Part shown: piece after piece, positions 19,617 through 30,341 of the stretch | Numbering within the stretch: position 1 is the first letter of the stretch | Layout: every line of letters starts with the position of its first letter | Source of the DNA: Synechococcus sp. HJ21-Hayes | GTDB taxonomy: Bacteria; Cyanobacteriota; Cyanobacteriia; PCC-6307; Cyanobiaceae | Reading direction: 5' to 3' | DNA: 64,000 bases | Assembly: GCF_024345835.1 (NCBI RefSeq) | Contig: NZ_JAGQBW010000004.1 | Coordinates: forward strand, 107,024-171,023 | Made by a program: the position numbers and the translations under genes | The notes under the pieces: generated by a model | Told to the model about the DNA's origin: nothing | What the model saw: the letters and a program-made list of their open reading frames with translations, nothing else | Databases searched by the model: none

Positions 19617-21808
19617 CGGGGCACTGCCGCTGGAAGATCAGTGGCGGCGGTGGTGTTCACGAACGCCACAACCTGCTCCGCAGCCGGCTGGGGATCGATG
19701 CCCCCCGCTCCCTGGCACACCAGGGCGCCGCAGGCGCTGGCGAAGCGGATGGCCGCGGTGAGCCGGTCCGTGATGGCGCCATCGCCATCGGCCCTGAGCA
19801 GAGTCGGCTCAGCGCAAAGGCGATGCAGCAAACCCGCCAGGAAGGCATCCCCGGCGCCGGTGCTATCCACCACCTCCACGGCGAAGGCCGGCATCGAACC
19901 GCTGTGGGCGCCGAAACACCAGGCCAGCTGCTGGCCGCCATCGGTGATCACCACCGCGGGCCGCTGGGGCAAGGCGGCGGCCACCTGCTTCGGATCGCGG
20001 CTATCGAACAGCCATTGGGCCTCCTCAGCCGCCAGCTTCAGCAAGACGGCCTGGTCCAGCAGCGGCCGCATGGCCGCCACGGCAGCAGCCGGTGGACCGG
20101 AGGACGCGGACGCGGCTGGATCCCAGAACGTGGGGCGCCAGTTCACATCCAGGGCCACCGCCACGCCATGGGCCCGGGCCAGCGCCGCGGCCCGGTGCAG
20201 AGCCTGCGCTGCCGTGGGGCTGGCCAGGGGGATGCTGCCGATCTGCAGCCACTGAGCACCCGTGAGCAGGGGCGGCAGGGCCTGCTCCAGCGGCCCCTGC
20301 TCGAGGGCCTGATCGGCAAAACCAAGCCCCTGATCGCCAGCAAAACCACCGAAACTGCGCTCGCCCGTGGCATCCCGGTGCACCAGCACGATGCGACTGG
20401 GCCGGTTGGCATCGCGCTGCAGGGCCGAGAGGTCCACGGCCCGAGCCGTGAGCAGCTCCACGAAGGCGTCGCCGATGGCATCCTCACCCAGACGCCCCAC
20501 AAAGGCTGTGGGCGTACCCAAGCGCGCGAGGGCACAGGCCACGTTGGCGGGCGCTCCCCCGAGGCGATCGTCGAGCAGCTCCGCAGAAGCCGTGGCCGGA
20601 TCGCCCGCCAGGGGGCCAAGCCGGTCCACCAGGGCTTCCCCCAGGCAGATCACCTGGGGCGCCTCAGGCGCCTGCAGTCCCAGCCGCTCCAGCAGCGCCG
20701 CAATGATGCGGGCATTGGCGGCCGGGAAGGGGAAGTGGCTCAGCTGAGCCGGCTCCACCCACTGCACCTGCTGGCAGGCCAGGGGCTGCGGTTCGCCCGA
20801 TTGCCACTGGCAAAGATGCACCACAAAGCGCAGGCGCTTGTGGCTGTAGGCGTGCTCCAGGCTGATCAGCTCCTCGCCCACCTCCACCGTGATCGCCAGC
20901 TCCTCCATCAGCTCGCGGGCGATGGTGGCTTCGATCACCTCTCCCGGTTCCTGCTTGCCGCCGGGGAATTCCCAAAGCCCCCCCAGCAGCCCCTCGTTGA
21001 GCCGTTGGTCGATCAGCACCTGGCCGGCGCCGTTGAGCACCACGCCCACGCCAATCACCTGAAAGGGGAGGGGCTTGCTGGCGTCCTTCACGGGGTATTG
21101 GGCCGGATCGCCGGCAGCGTAGGCAGCGCAGTGCTCCAGCCAGGGACACTCGCCGCAGCGGGGATTGCGGGGCGTGCAAACCGTGGCGCCCAGATCCATC
21201 AACGCCTGGTTGAAGGCCCGGGGCTGCTGGGGATCGAGGAGTTCCTCACTCAGCCTCCAAAAGCCGGCAAGCTCCCGCGCCGGCGGCCTGGGGCTCGCGA
21301 TCAAGCGCGCCAGCACCCGCTTCACGTTGCCATCGAGGATGGCGAAGGGCCGATCAAAGGCCGAGGAGAGGATGCTGCCGGCGGTACTGCGGCCGATGCC
21401 GGGCAACGCCAGCCAGCCCTCCAAAGCCTGCGGCCAGGACTGGCCCAGCATCTGGCGTGCCCCCTGATGCAAGCGCCGGGCACGGGAGTAGTAGCCGAGG
21501 CCCTGCCAGAGCAGCAGAACGTCGTGCTCCTCGGCCGCCGCCAGGGCCTCGAGGCTGGGAAAGCGCGCCATCCAGCGCTGCCAATAGGGCAGTACCACCT
21601 GCAGCTGGGTTTGCTGCAGCATCACCTCAGCCACCCAGATCGGGTAGGGATCCAGGGGGTCGCCCGGCCCGGGGCGAGCCCCGCTGGCCATGTGCTTCCA
21701 GGGAATCGTGTGGCGGCCATGCTCCTGCCACCAGCCCAGAAGGGCATGGCGCAGGTCAGCGACCCTGCCACTAAGCCGTGCGTCATCCACAGCCAGCGTC
21801 TGCCTCAA
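19613..21808 (-). CDS. mutY: Fusion: MutY adenine glycosylase + NUDIX domain + PfkB sugar kinase
   Basis: This is one uninterrupted frame of 731 residues. Residues about 20-250 are MutY, which removes A mispaired with 8-oxoG: EVMLQQTQ with catalytic Glu, [23 protein letters not shown], and the [4Fe-4S] ligands [17 protein letters not shown] (C-x6-C-x2-C-x5-C). Residues about 255-380 are the NUDIX-like 8-oxoG recognition domain ([18 protein letters not shown]). From about 387 a PfkB fructokinase-like domain starts ([15 protein letters not shown]) and ends with [16 protein letters not shown], containing the catalytic Asp. No stop separates the parts. The linker is about five residues. An internal GTG (20653-20651) could also start the kinase alone. 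The N-terminal start is a TTG (21808) or a GTG (21790); no suitable ATG exists. Confidence 0.85.
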   Translation of the reverse strand: MRQTLAVDDARLSGRVADLRHALLGWWQEHGRHTIPWKHMASGARPGPGDPLDPYPIWVAEVMLQQTQLQVVLPYWQRWMARFPSLEALAAAEEHDVLLLWQGLGYYSRARRLHQGARQMLGQSWPQALEGWLALPGIGRSTAGSILSSAFDRPFAILDGNVKRVLARLIASPRPPARELAGFWRLSEELLDPQQPRAFNQALMDLGATVCTPRNPRCGECPWLEHCAAYAAGDPAQYPVKDASKPLPFQVIGVGVVLNGAGQVLIDQRLNEGLLGGLWEFPGGKQEPGEVIEATIARELMEELAITVEVGEELISLEHAYSHKRLRFVVHLCQWQSGEPQPLACQQVQWVEPAQLSHFPFPAANARIIAALLERLGLQAPEAPQVICLGEALVDRLGPLAGDPATASAELLDDRLGGAPANVACALARLGTPTAFVGRLGEDAIGDAFVELLTARAVDLSALQRDANRPSRIVLVHRDATGERSFGGFAGDQGLGFADQALEQGPLEQALPPLLTGAQWLQIGSIPLASPTAAQALHRAAALARAHGVAVALDVNWRPTFWDPAASASSGPPAAAVAAMRPLLDQAVLLKLAAEEAQWLFDSRDPKQVAAALPQRPAVVITDGGQQLAWCFGAHSGSMPAFAVEVVDSTGAGDAFLAGLLHRLCAEPTLLRADGDGAITDRLTAAIRFASACGALVCQGAGGIDPQPAAEQVVAFVNTTAATDLPAAVPR

Positions 21809-22020
21809 GGAAATCGTGGTCTCCGCACCGCGAAATCTGTGAACCGTGCCAGATCCCGGTAGGACTCCACATCCGCCCCAGCCCGCAGCAGACGTTTGAA
21901 CAGAAGCACCAAATCGTGGGTGAAGGGAGGGACATCACCAAGCTGATACAGCCAGGCCTTGAGAGCCTTCTCCACCACTTGCTGAACTCAAAATCCCCAG
22001 TTGGCCGCGCAATCGTGAGC
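21805..22020 (-). pseudogene. Remnant of a HEPN-domain protein
   Basis: Reading the minus strand, 21987-21808 encodes VQQVVEKALKAWLYQLG, then PPFTHDLVLLFKRLL and YRDLARFTDFAVR. This is the core of a HEPN domain, with the QQ..EKALKA helix and the THDLV motif. The same frame is blocked by TGA at 21990-21988, just after NWGF. At the C-terminus the usual FRY.DF continuation appears to be in another frame ([12 protein letters not shown], ending near 21783). No start codon with a sensible N-terminus is seen, and no nucleotidyltransferase (MNT) partner is adjacent. HEPN proteins are often toxins paired with MNT antitoxins, so this is likely a decayed toxin-antitoxin remnant. It is the main content of the 345-bp gap 21809-22153. 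Confidence 0.65.
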
Positions 22021-22153
22021 ATCCATCCCACATCGGCATGACGCCTCAGCCGCAGGATCGAATCGAATGAATTCCCGGTATTGACACCGGCATTGCCGTG
22101 CTCGAGAACAGAGGAATTGGTCCGCAAGCGAAGCCTCTGCTGGGCCTACAAGC

Positions 22154-23134
22154 TCACACCGCCACGTAGGCCTCCACCGACTCGCTGAGGCGGCGCAGGC
22201 CGGCCAGGCCATCGCGCTCCAGGTTGCGCACGCGATCACGGCTCATGCCCAGAACCCGGCCGATACCGGTGAGGCTCATGGGCTCCTCCACATCAATGCC
22301 GTAGCGCATCTTGAGCACCCGGCCCTGCAGATCTGGCAGCCGCTCCAACAGGGCGCGCATGTCGCCACGCATGCACTCGCCATCCACGAGTTCATCGGGC
22401 TGGCTGCCATCGGCCGCCAACAGATCGAGCAGCTCGGTGTCGTCGCCATCGCCCACCTTCGTTTCCAGGCTCACGGGCTGACGAGCCCGGCACAGCAGAT
22501 CCTTCACCTCCTCCTCCGGCAGATCCACCGCCTCCGCCAGTTCCGTGATTGTGGGGGTGCGGCCCAGATCCTGGCTCAGTTCCCGCTGGCCTTTTTTGAG
22601 CTTGTTCAGCGTTTCGGTGATGTGGATCGGCAGACGGATCGTGCGGCTCTTTTCCGCGATCGCCCGGGTGATGCCCTGGCGAATCCACCAGTAGGCATAA
22701 GTAGAGAACTTGTAGCCCCGGGTGGGGTCGAACTTCTCCACACCCCGCACTAGGCCGATGGTGCCCTCCTGGATCAGATCCAGCAGCTCCATGTTCCGCT
22801 TGGTGTACTTCTTCGCCACACTCACCACCAGACGCAGGTTCGCTGCCACCATCCGCTCCTTGGCGCGCTGGCCAGCCCGCAGCCGCTTCTTGAGCACCTG
22901 GGGTGCCAGGCCCGCCGCATCGGCCAACTGCTCAGGGGTGGGCTTGACACCGCCGGAGCGCATCAGCAACTCCTGCTCAATGTCCTCGATGGCCATGAGC
23001 TCCTGCACCTGGCGGCCCAGGGTGATCTCCTGCTCATGGGAAAGCAGCGGCACGCGGCCGATGTCCCGCAGGTAGGAGCGCACCAGATCGGTGCCGGCGA
23101 AAGAAGCCTCTGAAGCAACGACGGCGACGGCCAC
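22154..23134 (-). CDS. Group 2 RpoD/SigA-like sigma factor
   Basis: This 326-residue sigma-70 factor has region 1.2 (DLVRSYLRDIGRVPLLSHEQE), region 2 (NLRLVVSVAKKYTKRNMELLDLIQEG; FDPTRGYKFSTYAYWWIRQ), region 3 (IRLPIHITETLNKLKK) and region 4 (GRVLGMSRDRVRNLERDGLAGLR). It lacks the long region 1.1 and spacer of the primary sigma factor, which places it among the cyanobacterial group 2 factors used in stress, nutrient or light responses. Exact orthology (SigB/C/D/E) cannot be set by eye. mgtE lies upstream on the same strand with 53 bases between. Confidence 0.93.
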   Translation of the reverse strand: MAVAVVASEASFAGTDLVRSYLRDIGRVPLLSHEQEITLGRQVQELMAIEDIEQELLMRSGGVKPTPEQLADAAGLAPQVLKKRLRAGQRAKERMVAANLRLVVSVAKKYTKRNMELLDLIQEGTIGLVRGVEKFDPTRGYKFSTYAYWWIRQGITRAIAEKSRTIRLPIHITETLNKLKKGQRELSQDLGRTPTITELAEAVDLPEEEVKDLLCRARQPVSLETKVGDGDDTELLDLLAADGSQPDELVDGECMRGDMRALLERLPDLQGRVLKMRYGIDVEEPMSLTGIGRVLGMSRDRVRNLERDGLAGLRRLSESVEAYVAV

Positions 23135-23187
23135 GGCCGAGTCCTGAACTTATGTAAAGCCTACCCTGAAGAAGTGTGAAGGAGCTC

Positions 23188-24600
23188 TCAGGAAGCAGAA
23201 AACCGCCCCAGCAACCAGGAGGCGGTCTGCAGGTAGATGAACACCCCGGCCACGTCGGTGGCGGTGGCGATGAACGGGGCGGACATCAGGGCCGGGTCGA
23301 GGCCAAGGCGGTCAAACAGCAGTGGCAGGGCGGCTCCAGCCGTGGCGGCCAGGGTGGTAATCGCCACCAGGCTGAAGCCCGCGGCACCGGCCACCAGCCA
23401 GTTGCCGCCACTCACATAGGCCGCCCAGGGGATCACCACCAGCATCATCAGCAAGCCCAGCAGGGCCCCGGCCACAGCTTCGCGCCAGATCGCCCGCCCC
23501 GTTCCCAGAGCCTGTATCCGCTGGGTGCTCAGGCCCCGGATCACCACTGTGGAGCTCTGGGCGCCCACATTGCCGCCGGTGCCGATCAACAGGGGGATGA
23601 AGGCCGCCAGCACCACCACCTGCTTGAGAACCCCATCCATCGAGGCGATCACGGCCGCTGTGCCGCTGTTGGCCAGCAACAGCACCAACAGCCACACCAC
23701 CCGCCGGCGGGCCACGGTGAACAGGTTGCTCTGGAAGTAGTCGTCCTCATCGCCGGCCTGCACGGCGCCGGCGGCATAGAGGTCGCGGGTGGCCTCCTGC
23801 TGGATCACGTCGATCACGTCATCCACGGTCACGATCCCCACCAACCGCAGCTCCCGGTCCACCACCGGCACGGCCAGAAAGTCGTAGCGCTGGATCACCC
23901 GGGCCACTTCCTCCTGATCGGTGTCGGTGCCCACGCTCACCACCTCGCGGGTCATCACATCGCCCACGCGGTCGTCGGGGTCTGCCACCACCAAGTCGCG
24001 CAGCGACAGGATCCCCGTGAGGTGGCGGGAGGCGTCGGTGACGTAGAGGGCGTAGATGGTTTCGGTGTCGCGGGCGCGGCGGCGAACGATGGCCAGGGCC
24101 TGGGCCACGCTGTGGAACTCCTTGAGGTCGATGAACTCGGTCGTCATCAGACGACCCGCCGTTTCGGGTTCGTAGCCCAGCAACTGGGCGGTAACGCGGC
24201 GCTCCGCCGGGCTCAGCTCCGCCAGCAGGCGCCGCACCACCTTGGCGGGCAGTTCATCGAACAGCTGCACCCGATCGTCGGGCGACATCTCCTCCACCAG
24301 CTCCAGCACTTCACTGGAGCGCAGGCGCTCAAGCAGGGTCTGCTGCACCGAGGGCTCGAGGTATTCGTACACCTCAATGGCCTCATCCTTCGACAACAAC
24401 CGGAAGGCCAGGGCCTGGAGGGTGCGTGGCAGGCCGCCGATGGCCTCGGCGATGTCCACTTCCTGCACGGGCTGCAGCAGCAGCTTCACGGCGTCGTAAT
24501 TGCCGGCCTCCAGCATCACTTTGAGCTGCTGGATCAGCACCTCGGTGAGGGCAGCGCCATTGGCAGCATTGGTGGCGGCTGCAGCCATCGCCTCGCTCAT
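23188..24600 (-). CDS. mgtE: Magnesium transporter MgtE
   Basis: MgtE is a Mg2+-gated Mg2+ channel. The 470-residue protein has the N-terminal superhelical domain (EAIGGLPRTLQALAFRLL, SPDDRVQLFDELP), two CBS domains with RLMTTEFIDL and DVMTREVVSV, and five C-terminal membrane helices with PLLIGTGGNVGAQSSTV, the conserved pore segment. I use ATG 24600 (MSEAMAAAA). A TACACT -10-like box at 24631-24626 lies 26 bases upstream, overlapping the region of the divergent gpx promoter. Confidence 0.95.
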   Translation of the reverse strand: MSEAMAAAATNAANGAALTEVLIQQLKVMLEAGNYDAVKLLLQPVQEVDIAEAIGGLPRTLQALAFRLLSKDEAIEVYEYLEPSVQQTLLERLRSSEVLELVEEMSPDDRVQLFDELPAKVVRRLLAELSPAERRVTAQLLGYEPETAGRLMTTEFIDLKEFHSVAQALAIVRRRARDTETIYALYVTDASRHLTGILSLRDLVVADPDDRVGDVMTREVVSVGTDTDQEEVARVIQRYDFLAVPVVDRELRLVGIVTVDDVIDVIQQEATRDLYAAGAVQAGDEDDYFQSNLFTVARRRVVWLLVLLLANSGTAAVIASMDGVLKQVVVLAAFIPLLIGTGGNVGAQSSTVVIRGLSTQRIQALGTGRAIWREAVAGALLGLLMMLVVIPWAAYVSGGNWLVAGAAGFSLVAITTLAATAGAALPLLFDRLGLDPALMSAPFIATATDVAGVFIYLQTASWLLGRFSAS

Positions 24601-24645
24601 GGGGCCCCGATGCTGCGGCACCCCGAGTGTATGGGCTGAAGCCGC

Positions 24646-24651
24646 TAGGGT
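24646..24651 (+). promoter_or_regulatory. Candidate -10 element of gpx (TAGGGT)
   Basis: TAGGGT in CGCTAGGGTCC lies 42 bases before the glutathione peroxidase ATG in the mgtE-gpx divergent gap. It is the same word as before smpB and egtB. The assignment rests on recurrence. Confidence 0.4.
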
Positions 24652-24692
24652 CCGGCCGTCTTCCATACCGGCGAGCCCGGACCCCCTGAACC

Positions 24693-25172
24693 ATGGCCGT
24701 GAATGTGAGCGAAGTGGTGGTCAGAACCGCCAACGGCGCTGAGCAGAAACTGGGCGATCTGGCCGGCCAGGTGCTGCTGATCGTGAACGTGGCCAGCCGC
24801 TGCGGCTTCACTCGCCAGTACGCCGGGCTGCAGGCCCTGCAGGAGAACTACGCCCCCCAGGGGTTTTCGGTGCTGGGTTTCCCCTGCAACGACTTCGGCG
24901 CCCAAGAGCCCGGAACCCTGAGCGAGATCCAACAGTTCTGCTCCACCACCTACGGCGCTAGCTTCCCGCTCTACGAGAAGGTGCACGCCACCGGCGCCAA
25001 AACCGCTCCCTACGACGTGCTCACCCAGACCGAGCCCGCCGGCGATGTGGCCTGGAACTTCGAGAAGTTCCTGATCGGCAAGGACGGCACCGTGCTGGCC
25101 CGCTTCAAGAGCGGCGTAGAGCCCGATTCCGCTGAACTGAAAGGCGCGATTGAGGCGGCTCTGGCCGCCTGA
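24693..25172 (+). CDS. Glutathione peroxidase-family thiol peroxidase
   Basis: This 159-residue peroxidase reduces hydrogen or lipid hydroperoxides with thiols. It has the catalytic Cys37 in NVASRCGFT (Cys form, no selenocysteine), the Gln in FPCNDFGAQEPGT and the Trp in WNFEKFLIGKDG, completing the Cys-Gln-Trp site. FPCNDF carries a second Cys and the later usual resolving Cys is absent, so the electron donor (glutathione, thioredoxin or NADPH-type) is open. It is a stand-alone gene, followed by a strong inverted repeat at 25188-25228. Confidence 0.94.
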   Translation: MAVNVSEVVVRTANGAEQKLGDLAGQVLLIVNVASRCGFTRQYAGLQALQENYAPQGFSVLGFPCNDFGAQEPGTLSEIQQFCSTTYGASFPLYEKVHATGAKTAPYDVLTQTEPAGDVAWNFEKFLIGKDGTVLARFKSGVEPDSAELKGAIEAALAA

Positions 25173-25187
25173 TCAAGGTCCGCGGCA

Positions 25188-25228
25188 GTCTCCAAGAACC
25201 TGCACAGGTTGTACAGCTTCTTGGAGAC
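25188..25228. promoter_or_regulatory. Long palindrome containing the CTGTAC-N5-GTACAG motif (site 1)
   Basis: Perfect 11-bp arms GTCTCCAAGAA (25188-25198) and TTCTTGGAGAC (25218-25228) enclose C-CTGCAC-AGGTT-GTACAG-C. The inner 17-mer (25200-25216) matches three other sites in the window. It lies between the convergent gpx and the SH3-like gene. It could fold as a hairpin terminator but has no T-run. Role unknown. Confidence 0.55.
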
Positions 25229-25284
25229 CCAGCAGAGGAGAGGCCAACTGCTACCGGCGCACCGCCCAGCGGAGCAAGCAATCC

Positions 25285-25610
25285 CTACCCCAGCAGCCAA
25301 CCGCGGCGTGGCTGGCCCACGGGAGCAGCCGTTTGCACCTGCAGCCAACGCCGGCCCGCGGGAGTCTCCCAGCTGCGCAGCACCTGCAAGGGCTCACCGG
25401 CGGCGAGGCAGGTCAGAGCTGGAGCCCGCTGCTCCGGGGCACAGTGCAGGGCCATCGGCCTGGTGGAGAGCCATGGCTCCCTGGCCTGGCGGCGGCGCAC
25501 CTCCGGCTGACGCCGATCGCCGGCACCGGCCGGCAAGGAGGCAGGTGCGAACAGGGCAAACCCCAGCAGAGCGGCCGTTTGCCAGGGATTGAGGCGCAGC
25601 AGGCCGGACA

Positions 25611-25611
<1 letters not shown>
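25285..25611 (-). CDS. Small secreted SH3-like protein coupled to gyrB
   Basis: This 108-residue protein has a signal-like N-terminus (NPWQTAALLGFALFAPASLPAGA), a basic spacer and a C-terminal half with SH3-like strand pattern (GEPLQVLRSWETPAG, WLQVQ, GWLLG). The ATG at 25611 overlaps the gyrB TGA (ATGA), which supports real translation. The function is unknown, and coupling to gyrB may only reflect packing. Confidence 0.6.
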
Positions 25612-27659
<2,048 letters not shown>

Positions 27660-27749
27660 CTAACACCGACGCAATAGAGAAGCTCCTGGAGGCCTCTCCG
27701 TTGTGATTTGGTTCGGGGGTGCACCCCGCCTCACGGCAGAGTGCCTCCA

Positions 27750-28685
27750 ATGACAGTCCACGCCTCCAGCTCCAGCCCAGCCCACCAGCCCCTGGTGATC
27801 GTGCTGCTGGGCCCCACTGCCAGCGGCAAAACCGCCCTGGGCATCGACATCGCCAAGGCCCTCGATCTTGCGGTGCTCTCGGTGGACTCGCGCCAGCTCT
27901 ACCGAGAGATGGACATCGGTACCGCCAAGCCAACCATCGCCCAACGGGCGGCGGTACGCCACGAGCTGCTCGACCTGCGCCGCCCGGATCAACCGATCAA
28001 CCTGCAGGAGTTCCGCGCCGAGGCGGAGGCTGCCATTGCCGCAGAACACCAGCGCCGCGGCATCGCCCTACTGGTAGGGGGCAGCGGCCTCTATCTCAAG
28101 GCCATCACCCAGGGGATGACACCCCCAGCCGTGCCACCCCAGCCGCAGCTGCGGGCCCAGCTAGAGGCCCTGGGGCAAGGGCTGTGCCACCAAATGCTCA
28201 CGCTGGCGGATCCAGCTGCCGGCGCCCGGATCATGGCCAACGATGCCGTGCGCACCCAGCGGGCCCTAGAGGTGCTCTACGCCACCGGTCAACCCCTGAG
28301 CAACCAGCAGGGCTCAAGCCCACCGCCCTGGCGGGTGCTGGAGCTGGGGCTGAACCCGGCGGACCTGAAACAACGCATCCAGCAACGCACAGCGGCGCTC
28401 TACGCCGAGGGGCTGGTGGAGGAAACCCGCGGGCTGCTGGAGCGCTACGGACCCGCGTGCGAACTGCTCAACACCATCGGCTACGGGGAGGCCAAAAGCG
28501 TGCTGCAGCAAGAGCTCAGCCCCACTGAGGCGATGGCCCTCACCACGCGGCGCACCCAGCAATTCGCCAAGCGGCAACGCACCTGGTTCCGCCGCCAACA
28601 CGAACCGATTTGGCTGGATGAACCCGGCAGCGAAGCCAATCCGCTGCAGAGGGCCTTGCTGGAGATCGGGCGCGTCCTAGGGTGA
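27750..28685 (+). CDS. miaA: tRNA dimethylallyltransferase MiaA
   Basis: MiaA adds the isopentenyl group to A37 of tRNAs reading U-starting codons. The 311-residue protein has the P-loop [31 protein letters not shown] (DSxQxY), [13 protein letters not shown], and [16 protein letters not shown] chose ATG 27750 (MTVHASS), since the region upstream does not match the family. It is followed after 45 bases by infC on the same strand. Confidence 0.95.
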   Translation: MTVHASSSSPAHQPLVIVLLGPTASGKTALGIDIAKALDLAVLSVDSRQLYREMDIGTAKPTIAQRAAVRHELLDLRRPDQPINLQEFRAEAEAAIAAEHQRRGIALLVGGSGLYLKAITQGMTPPAVPPQPQLRAQLEALGQGLCHQMLTLADPAAGARIMANDAVRTQRALEVLYATGQPLSNQQGSSPPPWRVLELGLNPADLKQRIQQRTAALYAEGLVEETRGLLERYGPACELLNTIGYGEAKSVLQQELSPTEAMALTTRRTQQFAKRQRTWFRRQHEPIWLDEPGSEANPLQRALLEIGRVLG

Positions 28686-28730
28686 AGGGTGAACAGCAAC
28701 TGTTTTCACTCCGTCCTCTCGCCCGCCTGA

Positions 28731-29366
28731 ATGCCACCCCGTCCTCGTTTTGACCGCCGCGCCCCCGTCCGGGAGCTCCCCAACATCAACGACCGCATCA
28801 GTTACCCCCAACTGCGGGTGGTGGATGCCGACGGCAGTCAGCTGGGGGTGATCACGCGAGAAGCGGCCCTCGAGGTGGCCAAGGATCGGGAGCTCGATCT
28901 CGTGCTGGTGAGCGAGAAAGCCGACCCACCGGTCTGCCGGATCATGGACTACGGCAAATACAAGTTCGAGCAGGAAAAGAAGGCCAAGGAAGCAAAGAAG
29001 AAGTCGCATCAGACCGAAGTTAAAGAGGTCAAGATGCGCTACAAAATCGACCAGCACGACTACGACGTGCGCATCGGTCAGGCCGTGCGCTTCCTCAAGT
29101 CTGGCGACAAGGTGAAGTGCACCGTGATCTTCCGCGGCCGGGAGATCCAGCACACCGCCCTGGCGGAACAACTGTTGATGCGTATGGCGCGAGACCTGCA
29201 GGAAAGCGCCGAAATCCAACAGGAGCCCAAGCGCGAGGGCCGGAACATGATCATGTTCCTGAGTCCGCGCAAAACGCCCCTCACTAAGGAAAAGGAAGCG
29301 GCCGCCGCTGCCAGCAAGGCCGTGCGCACAATCGAAACGCGCGCCACCGCTCCGGCCGAGGGCTAG
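28731..29366 (+). CDS. infC: Translation initiation factor IF-3
   Basis: IF-3 binds the 30S subunit and checks start-codon pairing. The 211-residue protein has the N-domain ([20 protein letters not shown]), the basic linker [17 protein letters not shown], the C-domain ([28 protein letters not shown]) and a C-terminal extension (about residues 185-211) longer than in E. coli. A TAGGGT word lies at 28678-28683. Its TAG stop shares a CTAG tetramer with the convergent dienelactone hydrolase stop. Confidence 0.97.
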   Translation: MPPRPRFDRRAPVRELPNINDRISYPQLRVVDADGSQLGVITREAALEVAKDRELDLVLVSEKADPPVCRIMDYGKYKFEQEKKAKEAKKKSHQTEVKEVKMRYKIDQHDYDVRIGQAVRFLKSGDKVKCTVIFRGREIQHTALAEQLLMRMARDLQESAEIQQEPKREGRNMIMFLSPRKTPLTKEKEAAAAASKAVRTIETRATAPAEG

Positions 29367-30154
29367 CCAAGGGTTTCGGCAAAGAGCTCCAGCATCGTGC
29401 TCCAGCCAGCCCGGGCCGCTTCTGGATGGAAGTCGGCCCGGGCTTCGCACATGTAGCCGTGGCCGGCACCAGCGGCGATGAGCAACCGGTGGCGCCCACC
29501 GGCCTGGCTGAGGGCCTCGCCGATGGCAGCGATCTCCTCAGGGGACATCAGGGGGTCCTGATCCCCGCAGAAGCACCAGAGGCGCCCTGGAACCTGGGGC
29601 ACCACCGCCAGGGTGGGGGGGGGCTGAGTGGAGTCGCCTGGCGCAGCCCCCGGGCGATCACTGGACACCCGAGCGCCATAGAAATCGCAGGTGGCGGCAA
29701 TCACCGGCAGGGTGGCCGCGAGCATCGCCAGATGGCCACCGAAGCAGAAGCCCACGCAGCCCAGAAGGGCGGCGGCATGGCGCTGCTGCAGCCAGGCGGC
29801 AGCAGCGGCCACATCGGCCAGTAACTGATCGGCCGTCACCTGGTCGCGGTGCTGGCGGCCGGCGGCCAGACCCGCCTCGTTGTAGGGCACATCGAGATCG
29901 GGGGCGGTGCGGGCAAAGGTACTGATGGCCAGAGCGGCATAGCCCTCGGCGGCCAACCGCTCAGCCACGCCACGCACCCAGCCATTCACGCCGAACACCT
30001 CCGGCAGCACCAACACGGCCCCGCGGAGCGGCACCCCAGGAGCGGGGCGAGCCCACCAGGCGGCCATCGCGGTGGCCGCCACGCCCGGGACCGCTGGCAC
30101 CGCAATCGACACCCACTCGGCCTGAATCGCTGGGGCGGGGGAGAGGTCCGTCAT
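29363..30154 (-). CDS. Dienelactone hydrolase-family protein
   Basis: This is an alpha/beta hydrolase of 263 residues. It has the Cys nucleophile in GFCFGG (Cys137), the Asp in [13 protein letters not shown] and the His in [15 protein letters not shown], matching the Cys-Asp-His triad of dienelactone hydrolase. [24 protein letters not shown] is a family segment. The natural substrate is unknown. Cyanobacteria keep such genes without a complete chlorocatechol pathway. Confidence 0.9.
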   Translation of the reverse strand: MTDLSPAPAIQAEWVSIAVPAVPGVAATAMAAWWARPAPGVPLRGAVLVLPEVFGVNGWVRGVAERLAAEGYAALAISTFARTAPDLDVPYNEAGLAAGRQHRDQVTADQLLADVAAAAAWLQQRHAAALLGCVGFCFGGHLAMLAATLPVIAATCDFYGARVSSDRPGAAPGDSTQPPPTLAVVPQVPGRLWCFCGDQDPLMSPEEIAAIGEALSQAGGRHRLLIAAGAGHGYMCEARADFHPEAARAGWSTMLELFAETLG

Positions 30155-30202
30155 CCAGGTGAGGCCAGGGAAGGTGATGCGATTCTCGACCCCTCACGGA
30201 TT

Positions 30203-30219
30203 CTGTAGAGGCTGTACAG
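30203..30219. promoter_or_regulatory. CTGTAG-N5-GTACAG palindrome upstream of the GntR gene (site 2)
   Basis: TTCTGTAG-AGGCT-GTACAGAA forms an inverted repeat with 7 of 8 pairs matching. It lies about 125 bases upstream of the GntR start and 50 bases upstream of the divergent hydrolase start. The position fits an autoregulatory operator. It is one of four related sites in the window. Confidence 0.55.
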
Positions 30220-30341
30220 AACTCCGCCCTCGGCAAACGGCAGGCCGGCACAGCACCGGCACAGGGCTCTATGCCAACACGGCAATTGTCACCAGGCCCA
30301 AAGCTCCGTAAGGTGGCACACACAGCTTGTGCCAATTCGGC

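Noticed and set aside
21778..22041. + strand open frame opposite the HEPN remnant
   Set aside because: No domain similarity; the minus-strand reading has clear HEPN motifs.
25188..25228. Rho-independent terminator after gpx
   Set aside because: The stem is strong, but the loop is 19 bases and no T-run follows on either strand. It is listed as a palindromic site instead.
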